Shown: piece after piece, positions 24,865-33,264 of the stretch | How positions within the stretch are numbered: the first letter of the stretch is position 1 | Layout of the letters: every line of letters begins with the position of its first letter | DNA from: Symploca sp. SIO3C6 | Lineage (GTDB): Bacteria; Cyanobacteriota; Cyanobacteriia; Cyanobacteriales; Coleofasciculaceae | DNA length: 37,057 nucleotides | Assembly (NCBI GenBank): GCA_010692425.1 | Contig: JAAHHJ010000050.1 | Span: 1-37,057 of the forward strand | Direction of reading: 5' to 3' | Program-made: the position numbers and the translations under genes | Notes under the pieces: model-generated | Told to the model about the DNA's origin: nothing | Seen by the model: only the letters and a program-made list of their open reading frames with translations | Databases searched by the model: none

Positions 24865-25935
24865 ATGAAAGCCAGTGAATTTCCCAAGAAAACTGAACTT
24901 GAACTTTTGAGTCGTTATGAAATAGGAGAAATAAATTTTGTTGGGGTCAAACTGATGGGAGCAGATTTGAGTAATTCAAATCTCAATCGCATTAATTTAA
25001 GTACTGCCAATCTCAAGGGGGCTTTTTTAACTAAGACTAAACTGATCAGAGCGAATCTGAGCGATGCCGACTTAAGAGTTACCAATCTCAAAAAGGCGCA
25101 ACTGATTGAGACAACTCTCTCGCGAGCAGATTTAAGGGCAGCAATCCTGACAGAGGCGGATTTGAGTGGTGCCATACTCAGTGGAGCAGATCTTAGCAGA
25201 GCAGACCTTAGTATGGCTACGTTGATTGGAACTAGTCTCATTGGTGCTGTGGTTAAAGGAGCTATTCTCACTCAGGCTAACTTGAGTGGGGCAACTTTAA
25301 GTCGAGCTATTCTCACTCAGGCTAACTTGAGTGGGGCAACTTTAAGTCGAGCTATTCTCAGCGAGGCTGACTTGAAGATTGCTTCTCTCAAACGAGCCAG
25401 TTTGATTCGAGCTTATTTGCATCGGGTGGACTTGCGTGGAGCCAATCTAACACAAGCTGACTTAAGCGAAACTGATCTTAAGGGTGCCAATCTCAGTGGC
25501 GCCAATCTCAGTGGCGCCAATCTCAGTGGTGCTGACTTGAGTCAGGCAACTCTTAGCGCTGCTAATCTCAGTGAGGCTAACTTGCAAAGAGCTAATCTCT
25601 GCTCGGTGGTTATGGAAAGGAGCATCTTAGAGAAAGCCAATTTACAAGGAGCAAATCTGAGTAAAGCTCATCTTGCTCAAGCTAATTTTGCTCAAGCTAA
25701 TCTTGTTCAAGCTAATTTATTTGAGGCTAACCTGTACAAAACCAACCTAACTCAAGCTTCCTTAGTGCGAGCAGGTTTGCTACTGACTAATATGCTCAAA
25801 GCTAACCTCAACGGTGCTAACCTAATGGAGGCTAACTTAATAGGGGCTAACTTGAGGGAAGCTAGTTTGAGTGAAGCTGATTTGGAGGGGGCGATTATGC
25901 CCCAAGGTGCGATATATAGTCAAAACTTTGGTTAG
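24865..25935 (+). CDS. Pentapeptide-repeat protein
   Basis: A 356-residue protein made almost entirely of A(D/N)LXX units from about residue 28 to 345. This pattern predicts a right-handed quadrilateral beta-helix of roughly 15-16 coils. There is no signal peptide, kinase or other fused domain. Within it, 25261-25305 and 25306-25350 are an exact 45-bp tandem duplication (three pentapeptides), and 15-bp repeats of AATCTCAGTGGCGCC occur at 25487-25530. This shows recent repeat growth. Some family members mimic DNA and protect gyrase; most cyanobacterial ones have unknown roles. The start is the ATG at 24865 (MKASEFPKK). It ends before an ATGGTTCATTG-type repeat. Confidence 0.93.
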   Translation: MKASEFPKKTELELLSRYEIGEINFVGVKLMGADLSNSNLNRINLSTANLKGAFLTKTKLIRANLSDADLRVTNLKKAQLIETTLSRADLRAAILTEADLSGAILSGADLSRADLSMATLIGTSLIGAVVKGAILTQANLSGATLSRAILTQANLSGATLSRAILSEADLKIASLKRASLIRAYLHRVDLRGANLTQADLSETDLKGANLSGANLSGANLSGADLSQATLSAANLSEANLQRANLCSVVMERSILEKANLQGANLSKAHLAQANFAQANLVQANLFEANLYKTNLTQASLVRAGLLLTNMLKANLNGANLMEANLIGANLREASLSEADLEGAIMPQGAIYSQNFG

Positions 25936-25946
25936 GGCTGTTGTTG

Positions 25947-25970
25947 ATAGTTCATGGTTCATTGTTAATG
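25947..25970. repeat. ATGGTTCATTG-family short repeat
   Basis: The run TGATAGTTCATGGTTCATTG follows the pentapeptide stop within 10-15 bp. It matches the copies after tRNA-Ser and near 11211, showing that the family favours 3' flanks of genes. Confidence 0.6.
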
Positions 25971-26018
25971 ATAGTTAGCAACGAACTCAGCTCAGACAAA
26001 TTTTATTTGCACTACAGC

Positions 26019-27380
26019 TTAGGCGACAGAAACTCGCACTCTTGCATACCAATTCCCAAGATCAGCCAAAGCGCGGTCTCGATAAGCACCATATCGCTCC
26101 CGTTTATTCTTAATCCTTACACTCAACTCAGGCAAAATCCCAAAATTTGGAGGCATCGGCTGGAAATGTTTCGGCGATGCTGAACTAATAAATTCAAATA
26201 ACGCCCCCATCATCATCGTTGGCGGCAAAGTTATAGCTTCCAAACCCAACACTAGCCGCGCGGCATTGGTTCCAGCCAGCCAACCTCCAGCCGCCGCCGC
26301 TGTGTAACCCTCTGTACCTACCAATTGACCAGCTGCTAACAACGTCGGGCGCTGCTTAAATTGCAGCGTCGGCAGCAATAGCTCAGGAGCATTGAGGAAA
26401 GTATTGCGGTGCATTACCCCCATGCGCACAAATTCTGCACCCTCTAAACCAGGAATCAGTCGAAATACCCGTTTCTGCTCGCCCCAGCGCAAATTTGTCT
26501 GGAATCCTACCATATTCCACAGCTGACCAGCTTTATCTTCTTGCCGCAACTGCACTACAGCATAAGGTCTTTTGCCTTGATTTTGGGGATCACGAAAATC
26601 CCCATGACGGGCATCAAACAGTCCCACTGGCTTTAAAGGACCATAGCGCATTGTATCTTCCCCTCTGCGTGCCATCTCTTCAATCGGCAAGCAACCTTCA
26701 AAGAATTTGGCACTTTCTTGCTCAAAGTCTTTCAAGTCAGCTTTTTCGGCAGCAGTAAGCTCCTGCCAGAAGTGGAGATACTGCTGTCGGTTCATGGGGC
26801 AATTGAGATAAGCCGCTTCCCCTTTATCGTAGCGAGAAGCCATGAAGGCAATCTCGCGGTTAATTGATTCTCCCACCACAATTGGCGAGGCGGCATCAAA
26901 AAAGCTGAAGTATTCCATGCCTGTGAAGCACTGTAGTTCCTCTGCCAAGGCAGGGCTAGTCAGAGGTCCAGTGGTGAGAATAACTACACCCTCAGTGGGA
27001 ATTTGCCTAACTTCTTGGCGGCGTAACTCAATTAGGGGATGACTCTCTAGAGTTTGGGTCAATTCCTGGCTAAATACCGCCCTATCTACCGCTAAGGCAC
27101 CTCCAGCAGGAACAGCATGTTGATCAGCTTTACCGATAATAATTGAGCCTAGGCGTCTTAATTCTGCGTGTAATAGACCAGCAGCACGATCGCTAGAAAG
27201 CGCTCCAAAGGAGTTACTACATACCAGCTCTGCCAATTCTCCAGTGTGGTGAGCTGGACTTTGACGTATGGGTCGCATCTCGTGCAACACTACAGGTACG
27301 CCTGCCTGAGCAATTTGCCACGCTGCTTCAGTGCCAGCTAGCCCACCACCGATTACCTGAATTGGTTGTTGTTTGTTCAT
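26019..27380 (-). CDS. trmFO: Folate/FAD-dependent tRNA (uracil-54-C5) methyltransferase TrmFO
   Basis: A 453-residue flavoprotein that makes ribothymidine-54 in the tRNA T-loop using methylenetetrahydrofolate. [15 protein letters not shown] at the N-terminus is the FAD dinucleotide fold. It is followed by [17 protein letters not shown] (the conserved Cys/Ser-Asn segment) and, further on, [13 protein letters not shown] near 360-375. These are TrmFO-specific blocks that separate it from GidA/MnmG. Length is typical. I use the ATG at 27380; a TTG one codon earlier is less likely. Just upstream is the ATCTCCCC array, so the promoter must lie within or beyond it. Confidence 0.95.
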   Translation of the reverse strand: MNKQQPIQVIGGGLAGTEAAWQIAQAGVPVVLHEMRPIRQSPAHHTGELAELVCSNSFGALSSDRAAGLLHAELRRLGSIIIGKADQHAVPAGGALAVDRAVFSQELTQTLESHPLIELRRQEVRQIPTEGVVILTTGPLTSPALAEELQCFTGMEYFSFFDAASPIVVGESINREIAFMASRYDKGEAAYLNCPMNRQQYLHFWQELTAAEKADLKDFEQESAKFFEGCLPIEEMARRGEDTMRYGPLKPVGLFDARHGDFRDPQNQGKRPYAVVQLRQEDKAGQLWNMVGFQTNLRWGEQKRVFRLIPGLEGAEFVRMGVMHRNTFLNAPELLLPTLQFKQRPTLLAAGQLVGTEGYTAAAAGGWLAGTNAARLVLGLEAITLPPTMMMGALFEFISSASPKHFQPMPPNFGILPELSVRIKNKRERYGAYRDRALADLGNWYARVRVSVA

Positions 27381-27414
27381 CAAAGCTTTTAGATGTTAAG
27401 AAAACTCGCTTTAT

Positions 27415-27470
27415 ATCTCCCCATCTCCCCATCTCCCCATCTCCCCATCTCCCCATCTCCCCCTCTCCCC
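27415..27470. repeat. Octamer tandem array ATCTCCCC x6 plus CTCTCCCC
   Basis: Six exact copies of ATCTCCCC (27415-27462) are followed by CTCTCCCC and a partial unit. The minus strand reads GGGGAGAT, the same unit as the array at 4265-4304. The uniform copies imply recent slippage expansion. It lies 35 bp upstream of trmFO and 20 bp past the site-2 protease gene. Confidence 0.92.
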
Positions 27471-27490
27471 CTCCAGATGGCAATTAAAAT

Positions 27491-29023
27491 TTAAACATTT
27501 AAAAGTTCAGTGACAGTAGCAGGTGCAGGTAAGATTATGCTCACTAACAGTACCAGAAGCAGAAATCCCAAAAAATCTCGCCAGTTATTTAATTCTGAGA
27601 CATCATTGAGAGCAGGTTCGTCGGCTACGGGCATAAATAACAAAAGAATTGCTAAAATCAGCAAATCTGGTTCCAGTAAAGCCAGTACCAACATCAGCAA
27701 ACGGGTGATCTGACCGATCATGGCACCGTTTCTTTGTCCTAGCATGGCATGGACAACATGACCACCATCAAGTTGTCCTACTGGCATTAAATTCCAAGCC
27801 GTTAATGCCAAGCCAATGTAACCAGCTATAGCTATGGGATGAAGTTCGATTGCCATACCAGCCGTTAATTTAGAGCCCAATGCCCACTTACTCAGCACTG
27901 TCAGGAGAAAAGAAAATCTAGGATTGAGGGATTCAAAATTCACTAACCCTGAGGCCTCAGAAATAGAAACTGTACTAGAGTGAGCCAATCCCCACATTAG
28001 TAGTGGTAAGGTGACAATTAAGCCTACTACTGGTCCAGCAAGAGCAACATCGAATAAAGCTTTGCGATTAGGAAAAGGCGATCGCATCTGAATAAATGCC
28101 CCAAAGGTACCGATCAAAGAGGGCATTGGTACAAACTCAAATGCTCCTATAAAAAAGGGCGAGGGAATAAAATAGGGCAACGTAGTGCGCATTTTGTAGA
28201 ACATTGCACTCAGGTAGTGACCTAGTTCATGAATGCCCATAATTGCCATTAGTGCCAAAGCATAGGGCAGCCCTTGCAGTAAAGCTTTTGGATCAGATAG
28301 CAATTGTTCGGCGGGGATACCGGCAAAGTTTACCCCAATCACCGTGGCGGTAAATAGTGTAATCAACAATAGCCCTAAGGCTAACATTGGTCGCGTCACT
28401 TTGTGATCATCATGGTCTGCTTTTTGCTTAGCTTGGGGATTAGGAACCAGAGCAAAAAACGGTTTGCCGCTAAGACTTTCTTGAAATACTAAAAAGAAGC
28501 GATCGCCAAATTCTGCCTCAATATTTTCCCGTACAGTTTTATATGCTGCCTCTGGGTTAGTGCGCAGCTTGCCACGACATAAAACTGCTTGAGGTCGATA
28601 CTCAACATGCTGGAGGTAATATACTCCCCAGGGGAAACAATTTCTCAGCTCAGTTTCTTCCTGTTTACTGATTGGACGCAAAGTTGACTCCTTTCGTGTT
28701 TCTGGGACTTTTGGCTGTGGGGATGGGGTTGGACTTTCTGTCTTAGTTCCATTACTCACTGATGAGTTAGGCTGTTTTCGTCCCAACTGTAGTAGTAGCC
28801 AGTACAACAGTGAGCAAACCAAAAATGATCCCAATAAAACGGGGAGTGGCGGCGTATTCTCGCCTTTGACAAGTGTCCAGCCACTCCAGATTAGTGCCGG
28901 TGTTGTTATCACTAACCACAACAGCCAAACTGGAGTCCGGGTGATGCTAGCAACATTGCGTTTGACAATGAAGTAGGAGTAGGTGATCAGACCCAGTAGA
29001 ATTAGGAGCAACAATAGTTCCAT
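27491..29023 (-). CDS. Site-2 protease family (M50) membrane metalloprotease
   Basis: A 510-residue intramembrane protease. Two N-terminal hydrophobic segments (1-20, 32-80) are followed by a Ser/Pro-rich linker and a soluble 120-200 part with a YLQHVEYRPQ-like fold. The catalytic core then has HELGH at 265-269 and the second zinc motif LDGGH at 418-422, within several membrane spans. Both motifs are intact, so activity is expected. Relatives in cyanobacteria and plastids (EGY type) cut membrane-bound regulators or act in thylakoid biogenesis; the substrate is unknown. The ATG start at 29023 is followed by MELLLLL. It is the same strand as trmFO, with the repeat array between them. Confidence 0.92.
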   Translation of the reverse strand: MELLLLLILLGLITYSYFIVKRNVASITRTPVWLLWLVITTPALIWSGWTLVKGENTPPLPVLLGSFLVCSLLYWLLLQLGRKQPNSSVSNGTKTESPTPSPQPKVPETRKESTLRPISKQEETELRNCFPWGVYYLQHVEYRPQAVLCRGKLRTNPEAAYKTVRENIEAEFGDRFFLVFQESLSGKPFFALVPNPQAKQKADHDDHKVTRPMLALGLLLITLFTATVIGVNFAGIPAEQLLSDPKALLQGLPYALALMAIMGIHELGHYLSAMFYKMRTTLPYFIPSPFFIGAFEFVPMPSLIGTFGAFIQMRSPFPNRKALFDVALAGPVVGLIVTLPLLMWGLAHSSTVSISEASGLVNFESLNPRFSFLLTVLSKWALGSKLTAGMAIELHPIAIAGYIGLALTAWNLMPVGQLDGGHVVHAMLGQRNGAMIGQITRLLMLVLALLEPDLLILAILLLFMPVADEPALNDVSELNNWRDFLGFLLLVLLVSIILPAPATVTELLNV

Positions 29024-29107
29024 GATTTATAGATCACAATCGATTTAAAAGAGCGATCTTGACAAAGGTCAGTACCGTCCATTAGAAATTACAGGTATAT
29101 AGTAATT

Positions 29108-29836
29108 GTGCAATCCCATTCCTCACACCAAGATAATTTAATCTCTCCTCAGACTTCACTGTCAAAGCAACGAACTATTGCACCCAAACTGCCACGCCCT
29201 ATCCTTGACACCATTTTTGCCTTTCCACCCCATCGAGAAACTTTGGGTGGTACATCATATATCATTGTAGGAAATTCAGGCAACCTCTTGATCGATTGTC
29301 CCTCATGGAATGAAACCAACAAGCAATTTTTAAGGGAAAAGGGAGGAGTGTCGTCGCTATTTATCACTCATCGAGGTGCTATTGCTAAAGCCCTCGAAAT
29401 ACAGTCTACTTTTAGTTGCCCCATTTTAGTTCAAGAACAAGAAGCCTATATGCTGCCGGGGTTAGAAGTCCAGACATTTCAACGGGAGTTTAGCATTAAT
29501 ACCGAATCTCATGCGATCTGGACTCCTGGTCACTCTCCAGGTTCTGCTTGTCTCTACTACCAGAATGCTGGTGGTATTTTATTTTCAGGGCGTCATCTAC
29601 TGCCAAATCAACTGGGAATTCCTATGCCCCTGAGAACATCAAAGACTTTTCACTGGTTGAGGCAGATTCACAGTGTAAAGTCACTAATTTCGCGCTTTAC
29701 ACCTGAGAATTTGAGGTATATATGCCCCGGTGCTAATACTGGCTTTTTACGGGGCAAAGGATTCATTGACGAGGCTTACAGCCGTCTACAGGAGCTGGAT
29801 CTTGATGCCCAACTCTCAGCCAAACCAATGCTTTGA
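29108..29836 (+). CDS. MBL-fold protein with degenerate metal site
   Basis: A 242-residue protein of metallo-beta-lactamase fold. The order of elements is right: NLLIDCPSW (59-67), then the first metal motif, WTPGHSPGS (138-146) and ILFSGRHLL (157-165). But the HxHxDH motif is reduced to HRG (88-90), and the bridging Asp of the usual SGD is Arg162. Only His142 of the standard ligands is kept. It is therefore unlikely to be a normal zinc hydrolase and may be a binding or structural member. The start is GTG at 29108. It diverges from the site-2 protease across 84 bp and converges on ctpA with a 49-bp gap. Confidence 0.85.
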   Translation: MQSHSSHQDNLISPQTSLSKQRTIAPKLPRPILDTIFAFPPHRETLGGTSYIIVGNSGNLLIDCPSWNETNKQFLREKGGVSSLFITHRGAIAKALEIQSTFSCPILVQEQEAYMLPGLEVQTFQREFSINTESHAIWTPGHSPGSACLYYQNAGGILFSGRHLLPNQLGIPMPLRTSKTFHWLRQIHSVKSLISRFTPENLRYICPGANTGFLRGKGFIDEAYSRLQELDLDAQLSAKPML

Positions 29837-29885
29837 TGTTCCGTTGATTAACCCTTCTAGCCAAGATGGCAGGTGTAGGATTACC

Positions 29886-31130
29886 TCAGGCAGCAGCAGG
29901 TGAGTCTAACCAACCCAGTTCCCTTTTGAGCAACTCTACTGCTGCCTGATATTGCTCATCGGCAGCTGTTTGTACCTGGTCAATATTAATCGGCTCCAAG
30001 TTCACTTTCAAGTCTGGTATTATTCCCAATTTATTAATATCATGATGCTTAGGAGTCTCGTACTTGGCAACAGTCACAGCTAATCCTGACCCGTCTGGAA
30101 GATCAAACAAAGACTGAATTAAACCTTTGCCAAAGGTCTTTTCCCCAACTAGTTGGGCTCTGCGATTATCCTGCAATGCACCGGCAAGAATCTCACTAGC
30201 ACTGGCTGTCCCCTGGTTAACTAAAACTACCAAGGGGTCTTGTGTAACAGCAGAACCATAGGCTTCAAAGCTGCCGAGGGTTCCTTGCCGATTGACTGTA
30301 TAGACAACAGTACCCTCATCCAACCAGAGGCGGGCAATTTCAATACCTGCTTGCAACAAGCCGCCAGGGTTATTGCGTAGATCAAGAACGTAGGCTGTAG
30401 CTCCCTCCTCCTCTAGTTGTTCAATAGCTTCTTTTACTTCTTGGGGAGAATTAGCACTGAATTGCGATAGGCGAATATAACCAATGGGAAGACCTTCTGG
30501 CTGAAGATCCAAAACCTTGTAGACTGAGTTAAGGGAGATGCGGTCGCGCACTAATTCAACGGCGTTGATCCCTTGTTGGGGGCTTTGAATCATCAGGGTA
30601 ACTTTTGTACCAGCAGGTCCGCGCATCCTGGCTGCAGCTTCATCAAGAGTTAGTTCTGAACTGGGCATACCATCAATCTCGACAATATGATCGAGAGGCT
30701 TGATCCCTGCCTCGGCTGCAGGTGAACCGACAATCGGTGCGATGACGATCAAACCTCCACTGTCGGCATCGAGAGCAATTTGCAGCCCTACACCTGAGAG
30801 TTCACCGGAGGTATTAACTTTCAAGCTGCGATATTGGCTTGGCTTTAAAAGCCTTGTAAAAGGGTCGTCAAGAGTTTTTAACATCTTTTCAATTGCCCCG
30901 TAAGTTTCCTCACGGTTGTCAAGATGTCCTCGCAAAACTTTTTGACGCAGTAACCACCAGTTCTGATCATTGAAGGTTTCATCCAAATAAGCTTGAGATA
31001 CAATTCGCCAAGCTTGCGAGAAGAGTTTTTGCTCCTGTGTCAAGGCAGATGCTGACGGTGTCCACCAAGCGCCAAAGATGATAATTTGTAAGACTACTAG
31101 GAGTCCTACCCAGAAAGCCCGTTTATGCAT
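29886..31130 (-). CDS. ctpA: Carboxyl-terminal processing protease (S41A), CtpA type
   Basis: A 414-residue secreted serine protease. Residues 1-29 are a signal peptide ending SASA, which directs it to the lumen or periplasm. A PDZ domain (about 92-180, with GVGLQI and IKPLDHIVEIDG) is followed by the catalytic part. Ser310 in GTASASEI and Lys335 in TFGKG have the 25-residue spacing of the Ser/Lys dyad known in Tsp and algal CtpA. CtpA matures the D1 protein of photosystem II; paralogs CtpB and CtpC have other roles, so the exact letter is not proven. Divergent position from petB-petD agrees with a common cyanobacterial arrangement and favours CtpA. Confidence 0.9.
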   Translation of the reverse strand: MHKRAFWVGLLVVLQIIIFGAWWTPSASALTQEQKLFSQAWRIVSQAYLDETFNDQNWWLLRQKVLRGHLDNREETYGAIEKMLKTLDDPFTRLLKPSQYRSLKVNTSGELSGVGLQIALDADSGGLIVIAPIVGSPAAEAGIKPLDHIVEIDGMPSSELTLDEAAARMRGPAGTKVTLMIQSPQQGINAVELVRDRISLNSVYKVLDLQPEGLPIGYIRLSQFSANSPQEVKEAIEQLEEEGATAYVLDLRNNPGGLLQAGIEIARLWLDEGTVVYTVNRQGTLGSFEAYGSAVTQDPLVVLVNQGTASASEILAGALQDNRRAQLVGEKTFGKGLIQSLFDLPDGSGLAVTVAKYETPKHHDINKLGIIPDLKVNLEPINIDQVQTAADEQYQAAVELLKRELGWLDSPAAA

Positions 31131-31579
31131 GACCTAGTAATAATTTTAACTTCTAGTTGTGATCACCTAGTTAAGGTAAAGACAAAAATCCTAATAGCTG
31201 CTAACTACAACTGAGTTTTATCAAGATATTGGGGCAGCTTACTATAGGATTCTACAAGTCAATTCCGGTTGCCATAGCACCAGCAAAGACTTTCAAAAGA
31301 GAGTTTAGTAACATCTGTGTCCTGTCAAGTTATGTTACATTTCTTAGAGAGTCGAGAGCTAAACAGGTTAATGCCCCTGACCTGATTTTTGTCAATTCCG
31401 CCGTCGCGGAATTTAATTACACCCACCCTAGTTTAAGGGGAGTTATCCTCTTGTGACTAGCCAGATTAGGGCAGCCAAGGTTCCCAAATAAAAACTAGAT
31501 GATCTCGCTCCTGGGAAAAACTGCCCATCCGGGGTGAAAATCACAAACAGTAAGATCCTTATTAGAAATCCTGGAGTTC
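31131..31579. promoter_or_regulatory. Divergent ctpA-petB region with structured petB leader
   Basis: These 449 bases separate ctpA and petB. AATTCCGC-CGTC-GCGGAATT (31394-31413) is an 8-bp perfect stem with a tetraloop. A longer compound stem pairs GGGCAG (31469-31474) with CTGCCC (31521-31526) and, inside it, TTCCCA (31481-31486) with TGGGAA (31512-31517). It ends 53 bp before petB. A 75-codon frame at 31229 is not supported. I could not place a promoter with confidence. GGAG at 31573-31576 is the petB ribosome-binding site, close to the ATG. Confidence 0.55.
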
Positions 31580-32248
31580 ATGTTTTCTAAGCAAGCAACT
31601 GATTCGCAACTCTTCAAATGGTTTGAGGAGCGTCTAGAGGTAGAGGCAATAGCCGAGGATATTACCTCCAAGTACGTTCCTCCCCACGTTAATATTTTTT
31701 ACTGTCTCGGTGGTATTACCCTCACTTGCTTTATAATCCAGTTTGCCACTGGATTTGCAATGACCTTTTACTACAAGCCGACAGTTACTGAAGCTTTTAC
31801 CTCCGTTCAGTATTTAATGACGGAAGTTAACTTTGGCTGGCTAATCCGCTCTGTTCACCGTTGGTCAGCCAGTATGATGGTGCTGATGATGATCTTACAC
31901 ATCTTCCGCGTTTACCTCACTGGCGGTTTTAAGAAACCTCGTGAACTGACTTGGGTAACTGGTGTGGTTCTAGCTGTGATCACTGTTTCTTTCGGTGTTA
32001 CCGGCTATTCGCTACCTTGGGATCAAGTGGGATACTGGGCTGTTAAAATCGTTTCTGGAGTTCCCGAAGCAATTCCCTTTGTCGGTCCTTTAATCGTCGA
32101 ACTACTGCGCGGTGGTGTCAGTGTTGGTCAAGGTACTTTGACTCGCTATTATAGTCTGCACACCTTTGTTCTGCCTTGGATGATTGCAGTCTTCATGCTG
32201 CTGCACTTCCTGATGATCCGCAAGCAGGGCATTTCTGGTCCTTTGTAA
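31580..32248 (+). CDS. petB: Cytochrome b6
   Basis: A 222-residue four-helix subunit of the thylakoid cytochrome b6f complex. The axial ligands of the two b hemes are the pairs His93/His107 and His194/His209. Cys42 in FYCLGG binds the extra heme covalently. The Qi/Qo side segment [11 protein letters not shown] is intact. The length is that of cyanobacterial PetB. It starts at the ATG at 31580 and is followed 143 bp on by petD on the same strand. The two are normally one transcript, and no terminator is seen between them. Confidence 0.98.
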   Translation: MFSKQATDSQLFKWFEERLEVEAIAEDITSKYVPPHVNIFYCLGGITLTCFIIQFATGFAMTFYYKPTVTEAFTSVQYLMTEVNFGWLIRSVHRWSASMMVLMMILHIFRVYLTGGFKKPRELTWVTGVVLAVITVSFGVTGYSLPWDQVGYWAVKIVSGVPEAIPFVGPLIVELLRGGVSVGQGTLTRYYSLHTFVLPWMIAVFMLLHFLMIRKQGISGPL

Positions 32249-32391
32249 GCTGCAATTGCTGGTCTTGGCAAAGTTTAACGTGGACAGGCAGGATTAGCCT
32301 TGATGGTATAGCATGTATAGCAACTTTGAGATATGCCAAAATTGCTAATATCTGCTTACCTTAATTATTGATTCAGGAGAACAGTTTAACA

Positions 32392-32874
32392 ATGGCAACG
32401 GAAAAAAAGCCGGATCTAAGTGATCCACAGTTGCGTGCAAAACTTGCTAAGGGCATGGGTCATAACTACTATGGTGAACCAGCTTGGCCTAATGACCTGC
32501 TCTATATCTTTCCCGTAGTAATTATGGGTTCAATTGCTCTGTGTATTGGTTTAGCAGTGCTTGACCCCGCCATGGTTGGTGAACCAGCAGATCCTTTCGC
32601 CACCCCTCTGGAAATTCTCCCAGAATGGTATTTATACCCAGTTTTCCAAATCCTGCGTTCTGTTCCTAACAAACTCTTGGGTATCGCCGCGATGGCAGCG
32701 GTTCCCCTAGGTTTGATGCTCGTTCCTTTCATCGAGAATGTTAACAAATTCCAAAACCCATTCCGGCGTCCAGTTGCCACTACAGTTTTTCTGTTTGGCA
32801 CTCTGGTAACCCTCTGGTTAGGTATTGGCGCAGTCTTCCCAATTGACAAATCTTTCACCTTCGGTCTGTTTTAA
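32392..32874 (+). CDS. petD: Cytochrome b6f subunit IV
   Basis: A 160-residue three-helix subunit that completes the quinol-binding site with PetB. Diagnostic segments are [31 protein letters not shown] (the conserved PEWY Qo motif), and the C-terminal [14 protein letters not shown]. The ATG at 32392 follows AGGAGA at 32375-32380 and matches other PetD N-termini (MATEKKPDL). An upstream in-frame ATG at 32368 would add eight residues and is not used. A long hairpin followed by TTTTT ends the petBD unit at about 33022. Confidence 0.97.
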   Translation: MATEKKPDLSDPQLRAKLAKGMGHNYYGEPAWPNDLLYIFPVVIMGSIALCIGLAVLDPAMVGEPADPFATPLEILPEWYLYPVFQILRSVPNKLLGIAAMAAVPLGLMLVPFIENVNKFQNPFRRPVATTVFLFGTLVTLWLGIGAVFPIDKSFTFGLF

Positions 32875-32958
32875 CAGAACTTGGTGGGAATCGTCCTGCC
32901 AAGATTTTTGAGAAAGTCAGTGCTGGAGTTGTTCAGTAATCTGATTGCATAACTATAG

Positions 32959-33022
32959 ACGCCTGTAAGTGTCTCAGTAGTACCGATGTACTGCCAAGAG
33001 ACATTAACAGGCGTTAGTTTTT
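32959..33022 (+). terminator. Long-stem rho-independent-type terminator of petB-petD
   Basis: ACGCCTGT (32959-32966) pairs with ACAGGCGT (33007-33014). Inside, TGTCTC pairs with GAGACA, and AGTAC with GTACT around CGAT, giving one long interrupted hairpin. A TTTTT run follows at 33018-33022. It lies 85 bp after petD. The rest of the spacer to 33264 holds the repeat-like hairpins at 33096-33140. Confidence 0.8.
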
Positions 33023-33095
33023 GGCAATTGTCTCAGAAAACTTGTTGAAGATCACTAAACCTTTGAACTAGGCTAGGGCTGTATTATTTCTTCCC

Positions 33096-33140
33096 TCAAT
33101 AGAAATATTGAGTAGTCAGACATAAATTGTGTCCGACTAC
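33096..33140. repeat. Two adjacent hairpins; the second shared with repeat B flank
   Basis: TCAATA-GAAA-TATTGA (33096-33111) is a perfect 6-bp stem with a GAAA tetraloop. Directly after it, GTAGTCAGACA (33112-33122) pairs with TGTCCGACTAC (33130-33140) with one mismatch. The left arm plus loop matches 19975-19991 with one change, so this is probably a small dispersed element. Confidence 0.65.
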
Positions 33141-33264
33141 TTCTGACCAAGTTGCAGTTCAAGAGTTAATTATGGACATAGGGTACGGAAATGGAAAAAA
33201 TTAGCTGTTATCAGACAACTTGGTGTGAATGAATTGATATAACAAATTGAGAGGTTAAATAAAT

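Noticed and set aside
24915-25271. 118-codon antisense frame in the pentapeptide gene
   Set aside because: It is a shadow of the regular repeat codons on the opposite strand.
27415-27474. Regular spaced repeats as a CRISPR array
   Set aside because: The units are 8 bp and contiguous with no spacers, and no cas gene is in the window.
31229-31456. 75-codon plus-strand frame before petB
   Set aside because: It spans the perfect hairpin of the petB leader, lacks a ribosome-binding site, and its translation looks unlike a protein domain.
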